This document shows, one piece after another, positions 45,114-54,543 of a stretch of 64,000 nucleotides of DNA. Each line of letters begins with the position of its first letter. Positions within the stretch are counted from its first letter, which is position 1. The stretch comes from Thiosocius sp963736445 (GTDB lineage Bacteria > Pseudomonadota > Gammaproteobacteria > Chromatiales > Chromatiaceae). The stretch covers positions 1-64,000 of the forward strand of contig CAVTOY010000014.1 in the NCBI GenBank assembly GCA_963736445.1, read 5' to 3'. Below the pieces are notes generated by a model. That model worked only from the letters and a program-made list of their open reading frames with translations, ran no database searches and had not been told where the DNA came from. The position numbers and the translations under genes are program-made.

Positions 45114-46301
45114 TCAGTTCAGGGATTGATAGTAGTCGATCAGGATCCGTGCCACCTCGGGTCGCGAAAATTCCTTTGGCGGCGCTTCGCCTTTGCCGAG
45201 CATCTCCCGCACCTTGGTGCCGGACAGTAGGATGAAGTCTTCCTTGGTGTGGTCCGGGGCCTCGCGCATCATTACCACTTTATTTAGCTTCTTCGACCAG
45301 GCTGTGTGATCCGCCTTGAAGATCTCGATCTCGAGCGCCCCTTCGGGCACTTCCTCGTCGAAGATGGTCTGTGCGTCGAACGCGCCGTAGTAGTCACCGA
45401 CACCGGCGTGATCGCGACCGATGATGAAGTGCGAAGCCCCCATGTTCTGCCGGAAGTAGGCATGCAGCACGGCCTCACGCGGGCCGGCATACAGCATGTC
45501 GAAGCCATAGCCGGTGACCATTGCGCTATTCGGCGGGAAGTAGAGCTCGACCATCTTGCGAATAGCGGAATCACGCACCGGGGCGGGGATATCGCCGGGC
45601 TTTAGTTTTCCCAGCAGCATGTGAATCACGAGGCCGTCGCAGCCCAGGCGTTCCATTGCCATGTGGCAGAGTTCCTCATGCGCCAGATGCATGGGATTTC
45701 GAGTCTGAAAGGCTACGACCTTGTGCCAGCCACGCTCCGCGATTTCGTTGCGAATCTCGACGGCGGTGCGAAAGGTATCGGGAAAGTCTGTAATGAAATA
45801 GGAGAAGTTGAGCACCTGGATCGGACCGGAAAGGGCGATGCGGCCCTGTGAGTTGAATGCCGCCACCCCGGGGTGTTCGGGATCAGCGGTGCGGTAGACC
45901 TTTTCGGTCATCGCACGCATCTGGTCGTCGCTAACGGCCTCAATGGCATCCACGTCCATCACCGCGAGGACAGGATTGCCCTCGACGTTGGGATCGCGCA
46001 GCGCAATACGTCGGGCGTCGCCGATTGCACCGGTACTCTCGACGAGACACATGACCGGCACCGGGAAAAAAGACCCATCGGTCAGGGTCATCTTCTCTGC
46101 GGCACCCATGGCGTCAGCGACGTTCATGTAGCCCTTCAGGGGACTGAAGTACCCCGCCCCCATCATCACCGCATTGCCGGCGGCCTGGGAACTAATGACA
46201 ACGGACGGCAGGCCCTCGGCATCGTGGCTGAGCGCGTCGTGCCTGCTCGAATCGTAAACGAACAGCGGTTGCAAGGTGTCGGAACCGACCGGCTTGATCA
46301 T
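45114..46301 (-). CDS. sat: Sulfate adenylyltransferase (ATP sulfurylase)
   Basis: 395 residues of the homo-oligomeric type. FQTRNPMHLAHEELCHMAM contains the QxRNPxHxxH nucleotide-binding motif and IIGRDHAGVGDYYGAFDAQ the second phosphate-binding region. No APS-kinase domain is fused. In sulfur-oxidising Chromatiales this enzyme makes ATP and sulfate from APS in the last step of sulfite oxidation; in other organisms it starts sulfate reduction. No aprAB are in the window, so direction is inference. AGGAGG lies eight bases before the ATG. Confidence 0.93.
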   Translation of the reverse strand: MIKPVGSDTLQPLFVYDSSRHDALSHDAEGLPSVVISSQAAGNAVMMGAGYFSPLKGYMNVADAMGAAEKMTLTDGSFFPVPVMCLVESTGAIGDARRIALRDPNVEGNPVLAVMDVDAIEAVSDDQMRAMTEKVYRTADPEHPGVAAFNSQGRIALSGPIQVLNFSYFITDFPDTFRTAVEIRNEIAERGWHKVVAFQTRNPMHLAHEELCHMAMERLGCDGLVIHMLLGKLKPGDIPAPVRDSAIRKMVELYFPPNSAMVTGYGFDMLYAGPREAVLHAYFRQNMGASHFIIGRDHAGVGDYYGAFDAQTIFDEEVPEGALEIEIFKADHTAWSKKLNKVVMMREAPDHTKEDFILLSGTKVREMLGKGEAPPKEFSRPEVARILIDYYQSLN

Positions 46302-46567
46302 GCGGGAGCCTCCTGAGAGCGTTACGGGACGGTTCTGTCGGCCCGCCCCCGATGTTGATTGGTACTCGGAAGAGCTTGTTTTAGCTTAGTAATAGCTAGC
46401 AGACTTTCGATTACCTTATAAAAAGCAGCGTTAAGCTATCAGACCTGCCCGGGCGGCGCGCCATGGTTCTCTTTATGCAGCGGTAAAAATCGTCGCTTTG
46501 GCACTCGACCGGGACGCGAGAGGGCTGGCGCGTGTGGCACCGGGAAACATCCTGCCTGGTCGGCCTA

Positions 46568-47278
46568 TTAGGCCAAGGCCGCCGCGACCTCCGCATTGAT
46601 CGCGTCCAGGCTGCCGCGCGGATCGGCCGCCGCCGTGATCGGCCGCCCCACCACCAGATAACTCGCTCCGGCACGCATGGCATCGGCGGGCGTCATTACC
46701 CGTCTCTGATCATCCAAGGCAGCGCCGGCAGGGCGAACGCCCGGCGTGACCAGCCGGAACCCGCTGCCACAGGCACCGCGCAAGGCAGTGACCTCCAGCG
46801 GTGAGCACACGACGCCATCTAGGCCGCTGTCCTGGGCCAGCGTGGCCAATCGCAGCACATTCTCACCCGGTGTCCCGGTGAGCCCGATCTCGACGATATC
46901 TTCCCGAGCGAGGCTGGTCAGTACGGTCACCGCTATCAACAGGGGGGGCCGTCTCAGCGTCGCGAGACGCTCGGCCGCGGCATGCATCATGCGACGTCCT
47001 CCTGAGGCGTGAACGTTGATCATCCATACGCCGAGATCTGCAGCCGCTGCACAGGCCGCCGCCACGGTATTGGGGATATCGTGATACTTCAGATCGAGAA
47101 ATATTTCGAACCCCTTGCTGGCCACGTTCTCGACAAACGCCGGACCGGCGCGGGTGAAAAGCTCTTTACCGATCTTGACCCGGCACTGCGACGGATCGAT
47201 TCGCGCAAGCAGGTCGAGCGCGGGTGCCGCGGCAGGGAAATCCAGGGCAACGATGATTTTGGGATCTCTCAGGCTCAC
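46568..47278 (-). CDS. pyrF: Orotidine 5'-phosphate decarboxylase
   Basis: About 236 residues. IIVALDFPAA starts the barrel; EIFLDLKYHDIPNTVAAAC carries the catalytic Asp-Lys-Asp set and VTPGVRPAGAALDDQRRVMT the phosphate-binding loop. Last step of UMP synthesis. GTG 47278 lies eight bases after the lapB stop; the longer frame reads back into lapB and is not used. lapA-lapB-pyrF is the usual gammaproteobacterial order. Confidence 0.95.
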   Translation of the reverse strand: MSLRDPKIIVALDFPAAAPALDLLARIDPSQCRVKIGKELFTRAGPAFVENVASKGFEIFLDLKYHDIPNTVAAACAAAADLGVWMINVHASGGRRMMHAAAERLATLRRPPLLIAVTVLTSLAREDIVEIGLTGTPGENVLRLATLAQDSGLDGVVCSPLEVTALRGACGSGFRLVTPGVRPAGAALDDQRRVMTPADAMRAGASYLVVGRPITAAADPRGSLDAINAEVAAALA

Positions 47279-47285
47279 AGGCAGT

Positions 47286-48470
47286 TCACGGTGTGCTGTG
47301 TCCCGGCGCGTTATCGCAGCCGGGCTTGCGCTTGATCGTACTCCAGCGGCGGCAGCTTGGGCACTGCCAGTGCAGCGTTTTCGCCGCAAAGCCGCAGTGC
47401 GCACACTGGTAAATGGGTCGCTGCTCCAACAGCTGAAGGATCTGCGGCCGAAGGCTCGCCAGAAATTCTGCCGCTCGATCTTGCGTCATCCGCGCATCGA
47501 GTTCGAGGCTGCGCAACAAGAGGGTCAAGTTAGGCTGCTCAGCCAGTCGCGCAGCCAGATAGTCGGCGGCCTCTGTCGCGCCTTCCTGTTCCATGAGCAG
47601 GTCCGCCAGCGCCAGTTCCGCCCCGGCACAGGGATGCGCGGTAGCCATCGCCTCGAGGTACTGGCGCAGTGCCGGCAGATCCCCGAGCTGCCGATAGTTG
47701 TTCACAATCTCCGGCAGCACCTCGGGCAGATAGTTCGCATCCCGTTCCGCCGCCTGGCGCAGCGCGCGAATGGCCGATCGATGGTCGCCCTGTGCCGCCG
47801 CGAACTGGGCTTGCAGATGATGTGCGCGCAAGCAGGTTCGATAGGTGGCCGACGCCCTCGTCAGGCTGGCTTGGGCATCCGCGGTCCGGCCTTCCGACTG
47901 CGCAGACAACGCAAGTTCGCAATGGTAGTGCGATTTCTGCAGCGACATATCTTCAGCGATCAGCGTCTCGAGCGCCTCGGTGATCTCGAGGCAGGCCTGC
48001 CAGTCGCGTTCCTGCTCGTAGATCACTAGCAGGTTCTGCAGCGCAGGCCTTACGTGCAACCTGGTCTCCCTGAGTTCGCGGAACAGATTCTCCGCCCGGT
48101 CCAACAGACCGGCGCGCATGTAGTCCTGGCCCAGCTCCAGCAGCGCCTGCGCGCGCTGCTCGCGGGTCAGCGCCGGACGCGCGATGAGATTTTGGTGGAT
48201 TCGAATTGCCCGCTCCACTTCACCGCGGCGGCGAAACAGATTGCCGAGCGCGAGATGGGTTTCGACGGTACTGCTGTCCACCTCGAGCATCTCGACGAAG
48301 GCATCGATGGCCTTATCTGGCTCTTCGTTCAGCAGATGATTCAGGCCGCGGAAATAGACTGTCCCGGTCTCGCCGGTAGCCTTGTCTTTCTGGTCGCGCA
48401 CGCTCCTGCGTGCCGCCAACCAACCGGAGGCCGCCGCGACAGGCAATAACAAGAGGAGGAGTTCCTGCAC
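47286..48470 (-). CDS. lapB: LapB (YciM), LPS assembly regulator
   Basis: About 394 residues. One N-terminal membrane helix (ELLLLLLPVAAASGWLAARR), TPR repeats from about residue 35 to 330, and a C-terminal rubredoxin-like metal site YQCAHCGFAA / WQCPSCRRW. LapB directs FtsH to LpxC and so limits lipopolysaccharide synthesis. GTG 48470 overlaps the end of lapA closely. The Cys motifs and helix are intact. Confidence 0.94.
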   Translation of the reverse strand: MQELLLLLLPVAAASGWLAARRSVRDQKDKATGETGTVYFRGLNHLLNEEPDKAIDAFVEMLEVDSSTVETHLALGNLFRRRGEVERAIRIHQNLIARPALTREQRAQALLELGQDYMRAGLLDRAENLFRELRETRLHVRPALQNLLVIYEQERDWQACLEITEALETLIAEDMSLQKSHYHCELALSAQSEGRTADAQASLTRASATYRTCLRAHHLQAQFAAAQGDHRSAIRALRQAAERDANYLPEVLPEIVNNYRQLGDLPALRQYLEAMATAHPCAGAELALADLLMEQEGATEAADYLAARLAEQPNLTLLLRSLELDARMTQDRAAEFLASLRPQILQLLEQRPIYQCAHCGFAAKTLHWQCPSCRRWSTIKRKPGCDNAPGHSTP

Positions 48471-48474
48471 AGGC

Positions 48475-48762
48475 TCAGCGCCCTTTGACGGGCATGGCTC
48501 GCAGGTTCTTGATCTCTTCGTTGACCAAGCGCGATTTTCGTCGCAGGTCAGCATTCTCTTTCTTCACCCGGAGGAAGTAGACCATCCCCGCCAGACCGCC
48601 GAGCAGAATGCCACCGCCGAGAACGAGCAATAGCAGGACTGACAGCGGGAGCTCCGGCCTGATGAAGTAGAAATCGACCATCACGGGCGCATCGTTAATG
48701 ATGGCAAAACTTGCGCCCAGGAGCATTAACGCCAGCAACAGTAGCAGCTTGATGACGACCAA
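48475..48762 (-). CDS. lapA: LapA (YciS), DUF1049 membrane protein
   Basis: About 95 residues. Two membrane helices, with VMVDFYFIRPELPLSVLLLL between and in the second, then a cytoplasmic coil (VKKENADLRRKSRLVNEEIK). Partner of LapB. TTG 48762 with GGGGAA upstream gives the usual size; the frame remains open to 48810. Confidence 0.88.
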   Translation of the reverse strand: MVVIKLLLLLALMLLGASFAIINDAPVMVDFYFIRPELPLSVLLLLVLGGGILLGGLAGMVYFLRVKKENADLRRKSRLVNEEIKNLRAMPVKGR

Positions 48763-48875
48763 GGTGAATTCCCCGAAAACGCGCCATGCGTCAACGTCGC
48801 ATGATAGCAAGGAACGGGAAACGGCATGCGCCAGGCGCGCAACGCCCGTGCGCCCGGACTCGGGATCAGCGACCG

Positions 48876-48944
48876 AGCAGCCTGTCGGACTTAACCCTGT
48901 TTGGCTGCAAATCCCTGGATAACGGTCAAGTCCGACAGGCTGCT
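48876..48944. repeat. Inverted repeat, 17-bp arms around 35 bases
   Basis: AGCAGCCTGTCGGACTT and AAGTCCGACAGGCTGCT are perfect inverted 17-mers (48876-48892 and 48928-48944). The right arm contains part of the stop codon of the FliK-like gene. It resembles a short MITE-like element or a strong 3' hairpin. Only one copy is in the window. Confidence 0.75.
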
Positions 48945-49902
48945 AAGCGAATAGGTCGACCAGACTGTCGGCGCCGCCAACCAACAGCGGCTGTACGGGA
49001 ACGGACTCTTCCTGACCGCCATCATCGGCCCAGGCGGCAAACGCCGCGCTATGCCGCTGCGGTGAATCCTGCGCCCTGTCACCCTGTTTGGCGCCAGGGT
49101 CACTGATATCGGCGCGCACCAGCTGCATAGACTGTTGATCGAACATCTCGCGCAGGCGCGGCAATGCGGCCTCCAGCGCGTCGCGGACAGCGGCATGCTG
49201 GGCCATAAAAGACACGCTGGTCTGATCCTGATTCACGCTGACGCGCACCTCCAGCGGGCCCAGATTGGGTGGATTGAGTTTGAGGCGTGCGACCTGTCGG
49301 TCGCCCTTTACCATCCACATCAGGCGCTCGCCGATCGCGGCGCCCCACCCCCTAGTCGCGACAGCCTGTGGCACCCCCATGTCGAGCAGGCTGTTCGCCA
49401 AATGCTTCGGGAACTCCTGGCCCGTGAGCAGCTGTCCAGTCGGGGTCACCGCTGCAAATACCGTTGTCGGCAGCACCAACTGGAAGCCATCAACCGGTCG
49501 AATGGTGCCGGCCGGCAGATTCTGGATGGGTTGCACGACACGCGAGCCGAGTTCGGTACCCGGCGTCTCCGGGTCGGCCACCGCTGCCTGACCGACGTTC
49601 AAGGTCTCGGCCTCCATCAGCTGCGCAAACCCGCCGCTAGGGCCGCTCAACCCGCCATCGGAGAGGAGGGCCTTGGCCGCCTGCGGCAAAGTCATGCCGC
49701 CGCCGATCAGATCCTCGAGCCGGTTGAGCATCGCCGGAGACAGCTGGGCCAGCATCGCATGGAGCTCGCCGGACAGCCCCAGGATGAGCCCATCTGCATC
49801 CTGGAAGAGTCCGTCCAAGGCCCCACCGGTCGATGGGCCGACCGTGCGCTGCGCCTCCGCCAATCCCGGCACCATCGCACCGAAAAGCGACAACTGAAAC
49901 AT
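48943..49902 (-). CDS. FliK-type C-terminal domain protein
   Basis: About 319 residues. The C-terminal part has the Flg_hook pattern, VARLKLNPPNLGPLEVRVSV and AALPRLREMFDQQSMQLVRA, used by hook-length control protein FliK. The N-terminal half is Gly-, Gln- and Ala-rich as in FliK. No other flagellar genes occur in the window, so it may be an isolated flagellar gene or a FliK-like protein serving another system. ATG 49902 preferred. Confidence 0.75.
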   Translation of the reverse strand: MFQLSLFGAMVPGLAEAQRTVGPSTGGALDGLFQDADGLILGLSGELHAMLAQLSPAMLNRLEDLIGGGMTLPQAAKALLSDGGLSGPSGGFAQLMEAETLNVGQAAVADPETPGTELGSRVVQPIQNLPAGTIRPVDGFQLVLPTTVFAAVTPTGQLLTGQEFPKHLANSLLDMGVPQAVATRGWGAAIGERLMWMVKGDRQVARLKLNPPNLGPLEVRVSVNQDQTSVSFMAQHAAVRDALEAALPRLREMFDQQSMQLVRADISDPGAKQGDRAQDSPQRHSAAFAAWADDGGQEESVPVQPLLVGGADSLVDLFA

Positions 49903-50007
49903 CTCTGTGCATCCGCTCCGACTGTTTGCCACAGCTTCAAAGCAGGCTTTGTGCCAATCGGCATATCCCGACAGCGACCCGCTTTCTTGGATGGCGACCC
50001 TCGGTTA

Positions 50008-50263
50008 CCCGCATGTTGCACGAAGGTTTCGGGAATCAGGGCGTGATGGGCAAAGCAGGTGTGTCGATCGGCCGACAAATCCGCCGGGAGCGGATTTGAA
50101 CAGTGCGCTGCACTGGCCCCGAAGGGGTGGAGGGCAGGACGCCCGGAATCAAAGGCATAGTCGTAGCTATGGTTTGAGGCGGATCGGCGCAGATGCGAAC
50201 GCCACCACCGAGAATAATGCGGTACACGTAGCTGCATCGATCCGCCTTCGTGCAATATGCGGG
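50008..50263. repeat. CCCGCAT-ended intergenic repeat, copy 2, with a 173-base insert
   Basis: CCCGCATGTTGCACGAAGGT opens and CCTTCGTGCAATATGCGGG closes it. Compared with the 83-bp copies at 26063 and 57395 it carries an extra segment, 50070-50242, bounded by direct TCGATC copies (50064-50069 and 50237-50242). The insert has a perfect hairpin AAATCCGC-CGGGA-GCGGATTT and GGCCCCGAAGGGGTGG, so it is a second short mobile repeat nested in the first. Confidence 0.75.
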
Positions 50264-50298
50264 TTCCGATCCGCCAACACATTAAACAGAGATCCTAG

Positions 50299-51012
50299 AT
50301 GAGTGAATTCAACGAATCCGTGGTGATCATCACCGGCGCTGCTGGCAACCTCGGCAGGGCGGTCGCGCAGGCCTTTGCTGCACGCGGCGCCCATCTCGCC
50401 CTGCTGGACCGCAATGTCGACGGCATGCACCAGACGATCGACGCCTGTTCCGGACAGGCGTCCGCCAAGGTGTTCCCAACCAATTTGATCGACGCGGCGG
50501 CGGTGGACGAGAGCATCGCTCAGGTACTGGCGGCGTTTCAACGGATCGACGTGCTCGCCAACATCGCCGGCGGTTTTACGATGGGGCCCTTGATTCAGGA
50601 GACCGAGGATCGCGACTGGGACTTTATGATGGATCTGAACGTGCGCTCTGTCTTTCATACCTGTCGACGGGTGATCCCGGCGATGCTCGACAGTCGCGGC
50701 GGCCGCATCATCAATGTGTCGGCGCGAGCGGCAGAGCATGGCAAGGGGCGTATGGGACCCTACTGTGCATCGAAGGCCGCAGTACTCACCTTGACCCAGT
50801 CGCTGGCCGCGGAGAACAAGTTCCACAACATTAACGTCAACTGCATTTTGCCCGGCACGATAGATACACCACAGAACCGTCAGGATATGGCAGACGCCGA
50901 TTTCAGCCACTGGGTACCGCCGGAGGCGCTGGCCGATGTCGTGCTGTTTCTGGCCTCTGACGCCGCGCGCTGTGTCACCGGCGCGGCGGTCCCGGTCTAT
51001 GGTCGAAGCTGA
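50299..51012 (+). CDS. Short-chain dehydrogenase/reductase
   Basis: 237 residues. Cofactor motif ITGAAGNLGRAVAQAF (TGxxxGxG type), NIAGG, and the catalytic Ser and YCASK (Tyr-x3-Lys) near residue 151. The substrate cannot be told; FabG-like length and the end GAAVPVYGRS fit a classical SDR. It follows repeat copy 2 by 35 bases. Confidence 0.85.
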   Translation: MSEFNESVVIITGAAGNLGRAVAQAFAARGAHLALLDRNVDGMHQTIDACSGQASAKVFPTNLIDAAAVDESIAQVLAAFQRIDVLANIAGGFTMGPLIQETEDRDWDFMMDLNVRSVFHTCRRVIPAMLDSRGGRIINVSARAAEHGKGRMGPYCASKAAVLTLTQSLAAENKFHNINVNCILPGTIDTPQNRQDMADADFSHWVPPEALADVVLFLASDAARCVTGAAVPVYGRS

Positions 51013-51105
51013 CCCGGCCGGAGGGCCGCGCAGTAGGTAATCGGTGAGATAAGCGGGCTAGACGACGCCGCGGCCCGGTGTGACCTGCACCCCGGCGGCC
51101 AGCTG

Positions 51106-51558
51106 ATGCTGCGCAAGTTCAAGAAATTTGTGATGCGCGGAAACGTCGTCGATATGGCGGTCGGCATCATCATCGGCGGCACATTCGGCACCATCGTCAA
51201 GGGCCTGGTCGATGACGTGATCATGCCGCCGATCGGACTGCTGCTCGGCGGGGTCGATTTCGCTGACCTGTTCGTCACGCTGAAGGACGGCGCCACGGCA
51301 GGGCCTTATGCCACCGTGCTCGCGCCCAAGGAGGCTGGCGCGGTGACCCTGAACGCCGGTCTGTTCGTCAACAGCGTCATCAGCTTCACCATCGTGGCGT
51401 TCGCGGTGTTCCTGCTGATCAAGGGGATGAACTCGCTGCAGAGAACGCAAGAGGGGCCACCGGCTGAGCCGACTGAGAAGGAGTGCCCGCACTGTTTTAC
51501 GTCGATCCCGATCAAGGCGACCCGCTGCCCGCACTGCACCAGCGAATTAGGCAGTTAG
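51106..51558 (+). CDS. mscL: Large-conductance mechanosensitive channel MscL
   Basis: 150 residues. FKKFVMRGNVVDMAVGIIIG and NAGLFVNSVISFTIVAFAVF are the two MscL helices. Unlike the E. coli channel it ends in a zinc-ribbon, CPHCFTSIPIKATRCPHC. Releases solutes on hypo-osmotic shock. The ribosome-binding site is not strong. Confidence 0.93.
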   Translation: MLRKFKKFVMRGNVVDMAVGIIIGGTFGTIVKGLVDDVIMPPIGLLLGGVDFADLFVTLKDGATAGPYATVLAPKEAGAVTLNAGLFVNSVISFTIVAFAVFLLIKGMNSLQRTQEGPPAEPTEKECPHCFTSIPIKATRCPHCTSELGS

Positions 51559-51987
51559 CAGCAGACGACGCGAGGCGGCCACCCACCGCCGTTGCGCGTT
51601 GCACCGTTCGGCCCATGATCGTCGGGTGCGATAGACGGGATCGCTTTCAATTGCCGGCGGCGTCGGGCCCCGGTCTCCAGGAGAAGACGTCACGCAGCAC
51701 TAGGTAGCCAGAGCGATAGGTTTGCCAGAACAGGGACGACGACAGACAGCTGCATCAGGTACCAGGCCTCGAGAATTCTTGGGTGACTAGCCAACTCCCC
51801 GCGAAGTCGAAAACACACGCGATTCCATTCGGGAGATGACGTTTCCGGCCGAGCCCTGACGCAACATCGAACACAAGTCTAAACCGCATCTCGCACCAGG
51901 GCGGACCGACACAGCTGGGTTTGTCGCGTTACTGCGCGCGAATGGCGTCATCAGTGTCGTACCCACACCGATGCTGCGGGTCCCGGT
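51559..51987. other. Intergenic region with no recognised feature
   Basis: 430 bases between mscL and the convergent lipoprotein gene. No supported gene, repeat or clear terminator. Confidence 0.4.
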
Positions 51988-52461
51988 TTAGTCGCTCGAG
52001 GACCCCTGAAGCATCGACAGATCTGCACGTCGCCATGCGCTGCTCAGGATTCGCCAATCATCGCCTTCTGCGATGAACTCGATATCAAAGCGGTACAGAT
52101 CGGCGCGCACGGCGACCAGGGTCGCAACCGTATCAACGGGTACGCCGGTCATGGCGACGTAGACAACAGCCTTGGCCCTGCGCTCGGCCGGTAAGACATC
52201 GACAGCCTTGACGACGCTGAACAGATGAATCGTACGGTGCCGCTGCCTGTAGGCCCACAAAGAGCCAAGCGCGGCTCGCTTGCTCGGATGCCGGCGATCC
52301 TTATATTGCGGATGCAGGAACGCATCGGCCCCTTTGAGAGAGCCGGCCTCGACAGCCTGTTCCAAGGCCTCGATCACGGACTTTACCGCGTCCTCGGGGC
52401 TGGACTGCTCCCCGCCGCAGGCCGACAGCAGCAGCAAGGCTGCAGCGATCGCTAGCCTCAT
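51988..52461 (-). CDS. Small lipoprotein of unknown function
   Basis: 157 residues with lipobox LSAC, then a helical N-terminal part (EDAVKSVIEALEQAVEAGSL) and a beta-rich half ending WRILSSAWRRADLSMLQ, which looks like an NTF2-like fold. No catalytic residues recognised. Its ATG follows the dapB stop directly, so it is the second gene of that operon. Confidence 0.65.
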   Translation of the reverse strand: MRLAIAAALLLLSACGGEQSSPEDAVKSVIEALEQAVEAGSLKGADAFLHPQYKDRRHPSKRAALGSLWAYRQRHRTIHLFSVVKAVDVLPAERRAKAVVYVAMTGVPVDTVATLVAVRADLYRFDIEFIAEGDDWRILSSAWRRADLSMLQGSSSD

Positions 52462-53265
52462 TCAGCGCAGACCGAGGACGTCCTGCATATCGTACAGGCC
52501 CTTGCCCCGGCCAGTGAGCCAGGCGGCGGCCCGCACTGCGCCCTTGGCGAAGGTCATCCGGCTCGATGCCTTGTGCGTAATCTCGACGCGCTCCCCGTCG
52601 CTCGCGAACCAGACCGTGTGTTCGCCGACCACATCGCCCGCACGAATGGTCTCAAAACCGATCGCCTGGGGGTCGCGTGCGCCGGTCTGGCCCTCGCGGC
52701 CGTAGACAGCGACCTTCGCAAGATCCCGCCCCAATGCCTCGGCAACCACCTCGCCCATGCGCAATGCGGTGCCGGATGGTGCGTCCACCTTGTGCCTGTG
52801 ATGCGCCTCGATGATCTCTACATCCGCGTCATTACCTAACACTTGAGCAGTAATTTCGAGCAGTCGAAAGCAGAGATTCACACCGATACTCATGTTCGGT
52901 GCAAACACGACCCCAATGTCGCTGGCCGCCGCCTGGATTGCCACCTTCTGCGGCTCAGCCAGGCCAGTAGTGCCTATGATTATCGCTTTGCCATGCTGAC
53001 GACAGACATCCAGATGAATCATCGTGGCCGCTGGGCTCGTGAAATCGATGACAACGTCGAAGTCGTCGACGACTTTTGTCAGGCTGTGCGAGATAATTAC
53101 ACCCAGCCTCCCGATGCCGGACGCCTCCCCGGCGTCGACCCCGACGAGCGTGGAATCCGGCGCCTCGGTCGCGGCCGTCAGCGCCATCCCGTCGGTCGAC
53201 GTAACCGCCTCGATCAAAGTCTTTCCCATACGCCCTGCGGCGCCAACGACAGCCACTCGGATCAT
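52462..53265 (-). CDS. dapB: 4-hydroxy-tetrahydrodipicolinate reductase
   Basis: 267 residues. VAVVGAAGRMGKTLIEAV is the NAD(P)H motif; EIIEAHHRHKVDAPSGTALR carries the catalytic His pair and Lys. Lysine and diaminopimelate synthesis. Located downstream of dnaJ, the common order dnaK-dnaJ-dapB. Confidence 0.97.
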   Translation of the reverse strand: MIRVAVVGAAGRMGKTLIEAVTSTDGMALTAATEAPDSTLVGVDAGEASGIGRLGVIISHSLTKVVDDFDVVIDFTSPAATMIHLDVCRQHGKAIIIGTTGLAEPQKVAIQAAASDIGVVFAPNMSIGVNLCFRLLEITAQVLGNDADVEIIEAHHRHKVDAPSGTALRMGEVVAEALGRDLAKVAVYGREGQTGARDPQAIGFETIRAGDVVGEHTVWFASDGERVEITHKASSRMTFAKGAVRAAAWLTGRGKGLYDMQDVLGLR

Positions 53266-53370
53266 GCATTTTTCCTGCTATTGGTCTCGCGCATCAGCGT
53301 GCGAGTTCATCACCCGGCGAGACTGCGCCTGCCAACATGCTTGGCAGCGATTACCTGCGGTAGTCGCACG

Positions 53371-54510
53371 TCACAGCCCCATCTTCTCGAAAAATCCCTT
53401 CACACTGTCTACCCAGGAATGCGCATTCGGACTGTGCTTGCGTCCGCCGCCCTTCAGCGACTCGTCAAGCTGCTGTAATAGACCACGTTGATGCTCCGTC
53501 AGTTTGACCGGCGTCTCCACCAAGACGCGACAGATCAGGTCCCCCTGCGGTCCACCGCGCACTGGTTTGACGCCCTTGCCACGCATACGGAACATCTTAC
53601 CGGCCTGTGTGCCCTCCGGGATCTTGAGCATCACCTTGCCATTTAGGGTCGGGACTTCCAGCTCCCCACCGAGCGCCGCAGTGGTGAATGCAATGGGGAC
53701 TTCGCAATACAGATGGCTGTCGTCGCGGGTGAAGATTGGGTGTTCCCGGACGTGTACTTGCACATAGAGATCACCCGGCGGCCCCCCATGATCGCCAGTC
53801 TCACCCTCGCCCGCAAGGCGGATCCGGTCGCCGGTATCCACGCCGGGCGGCACCTTGACGGAAAGCGTCTTGTTTTCTTGCAGGCGGCCCTGACCGCGGC
53901 AGGCAGGACAGGGATCTTCGATGACCATGCCTCGACCATGGCAGGTGGGACAGGTCTGCTGGACCGAGAAAAAGCCCTGCTGCATGCGAACCTGGCCAGC
54001 ACCCTGGCAGGTGCCGCAGGTGCTCGGCGACGACCCTTTTTTGGCACCGCTGCCGCCGCAACTGCTGCACTGCACCCAGGTGGGCACCGTGATCTTCACG
54101 CTGGTGCCGGCAACGGCGTCCTCTAGGCTCAACTCCAGGTTGTAGCGCAGATCGGCGCCGCGTTGGACGCGCGACCCCCCGCCCCCTCGACCACCCCCGA
54201 AGATGTCGCCGAACACGTCGCCAAAGATGTCACTGAAGCTGGCACCGCCACCAAAACCTTGCCCGGCGCCCATCGACGGATCGACCCCTGCGTGCCCGAA
54301 CTGGTCATAGGCTGCACGTTTCTGGGCATCCGACAAGACCTCGTAGGCCTCTTTGGCTTCCTTGAAGGTCTTCTCCGCCTCGGCGGACATATCGCCGGTG
54401 TTGCGGTCCGGATGGAACTTCATCGCCAGCCGCCGGTAGGATTTCTTGATCTCGGCCTCGCTGGCGTTCTTCGCCACACCGAGGACCTGATAGTAATCGC
54501 GTTTTGACAT
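53371..54510 (-). CDS. dnaJ: Chaperone DnaJ
   Basis: 379 residues. J-domain with HPD in MKFHPDRNTG, a Gly/Phe-rich linker, and four CxxCxGxG zinc motifs (CSSCGGSG, CGTCQGAG, CPTCHGRG, CPACRGQG). Activates DnaK. Separated from dnaK by a terminator-like hairpin. Confidence 0.98.
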   Translation of the reverse strand: MSKRDYYQVLGVAKNASEAEIKKSYRRLAMKFHPDRNTGDMSAEAEKTFKEAKEAYEVLSDAQKRAAYDQFGHAGVDPSMGAGQGFGGGASFSDIFGDVFGDIFGGGRGGGGSRVQRGADLRYNLELSLEDAVAGTSVKITVPTWVQCSSCGGSGAKKGSSPSTCGTCQGAGQVRMQQGFFSVQQTCPTCHGRGMVIEDPCPACRGQGRLQENKTLSVKVPPGVDTGDRIRLAGEGETGDHGGPPGDLYVQVHVREHPIFTRDDSHLYCEVPIAFTTAALGGELEVPTLNGKVMLKIPEGTQAGKMFRMRGKGVKPVRGGPQGDLICRVLVETPVKLTEHQRGLLQQLDESLKGGGRKHSPNAHSWVDSVKGFFEKMGL

Positions 54511-54543
54511 TATCGTCTCAAATCAAACATCGACTGGCGACCC

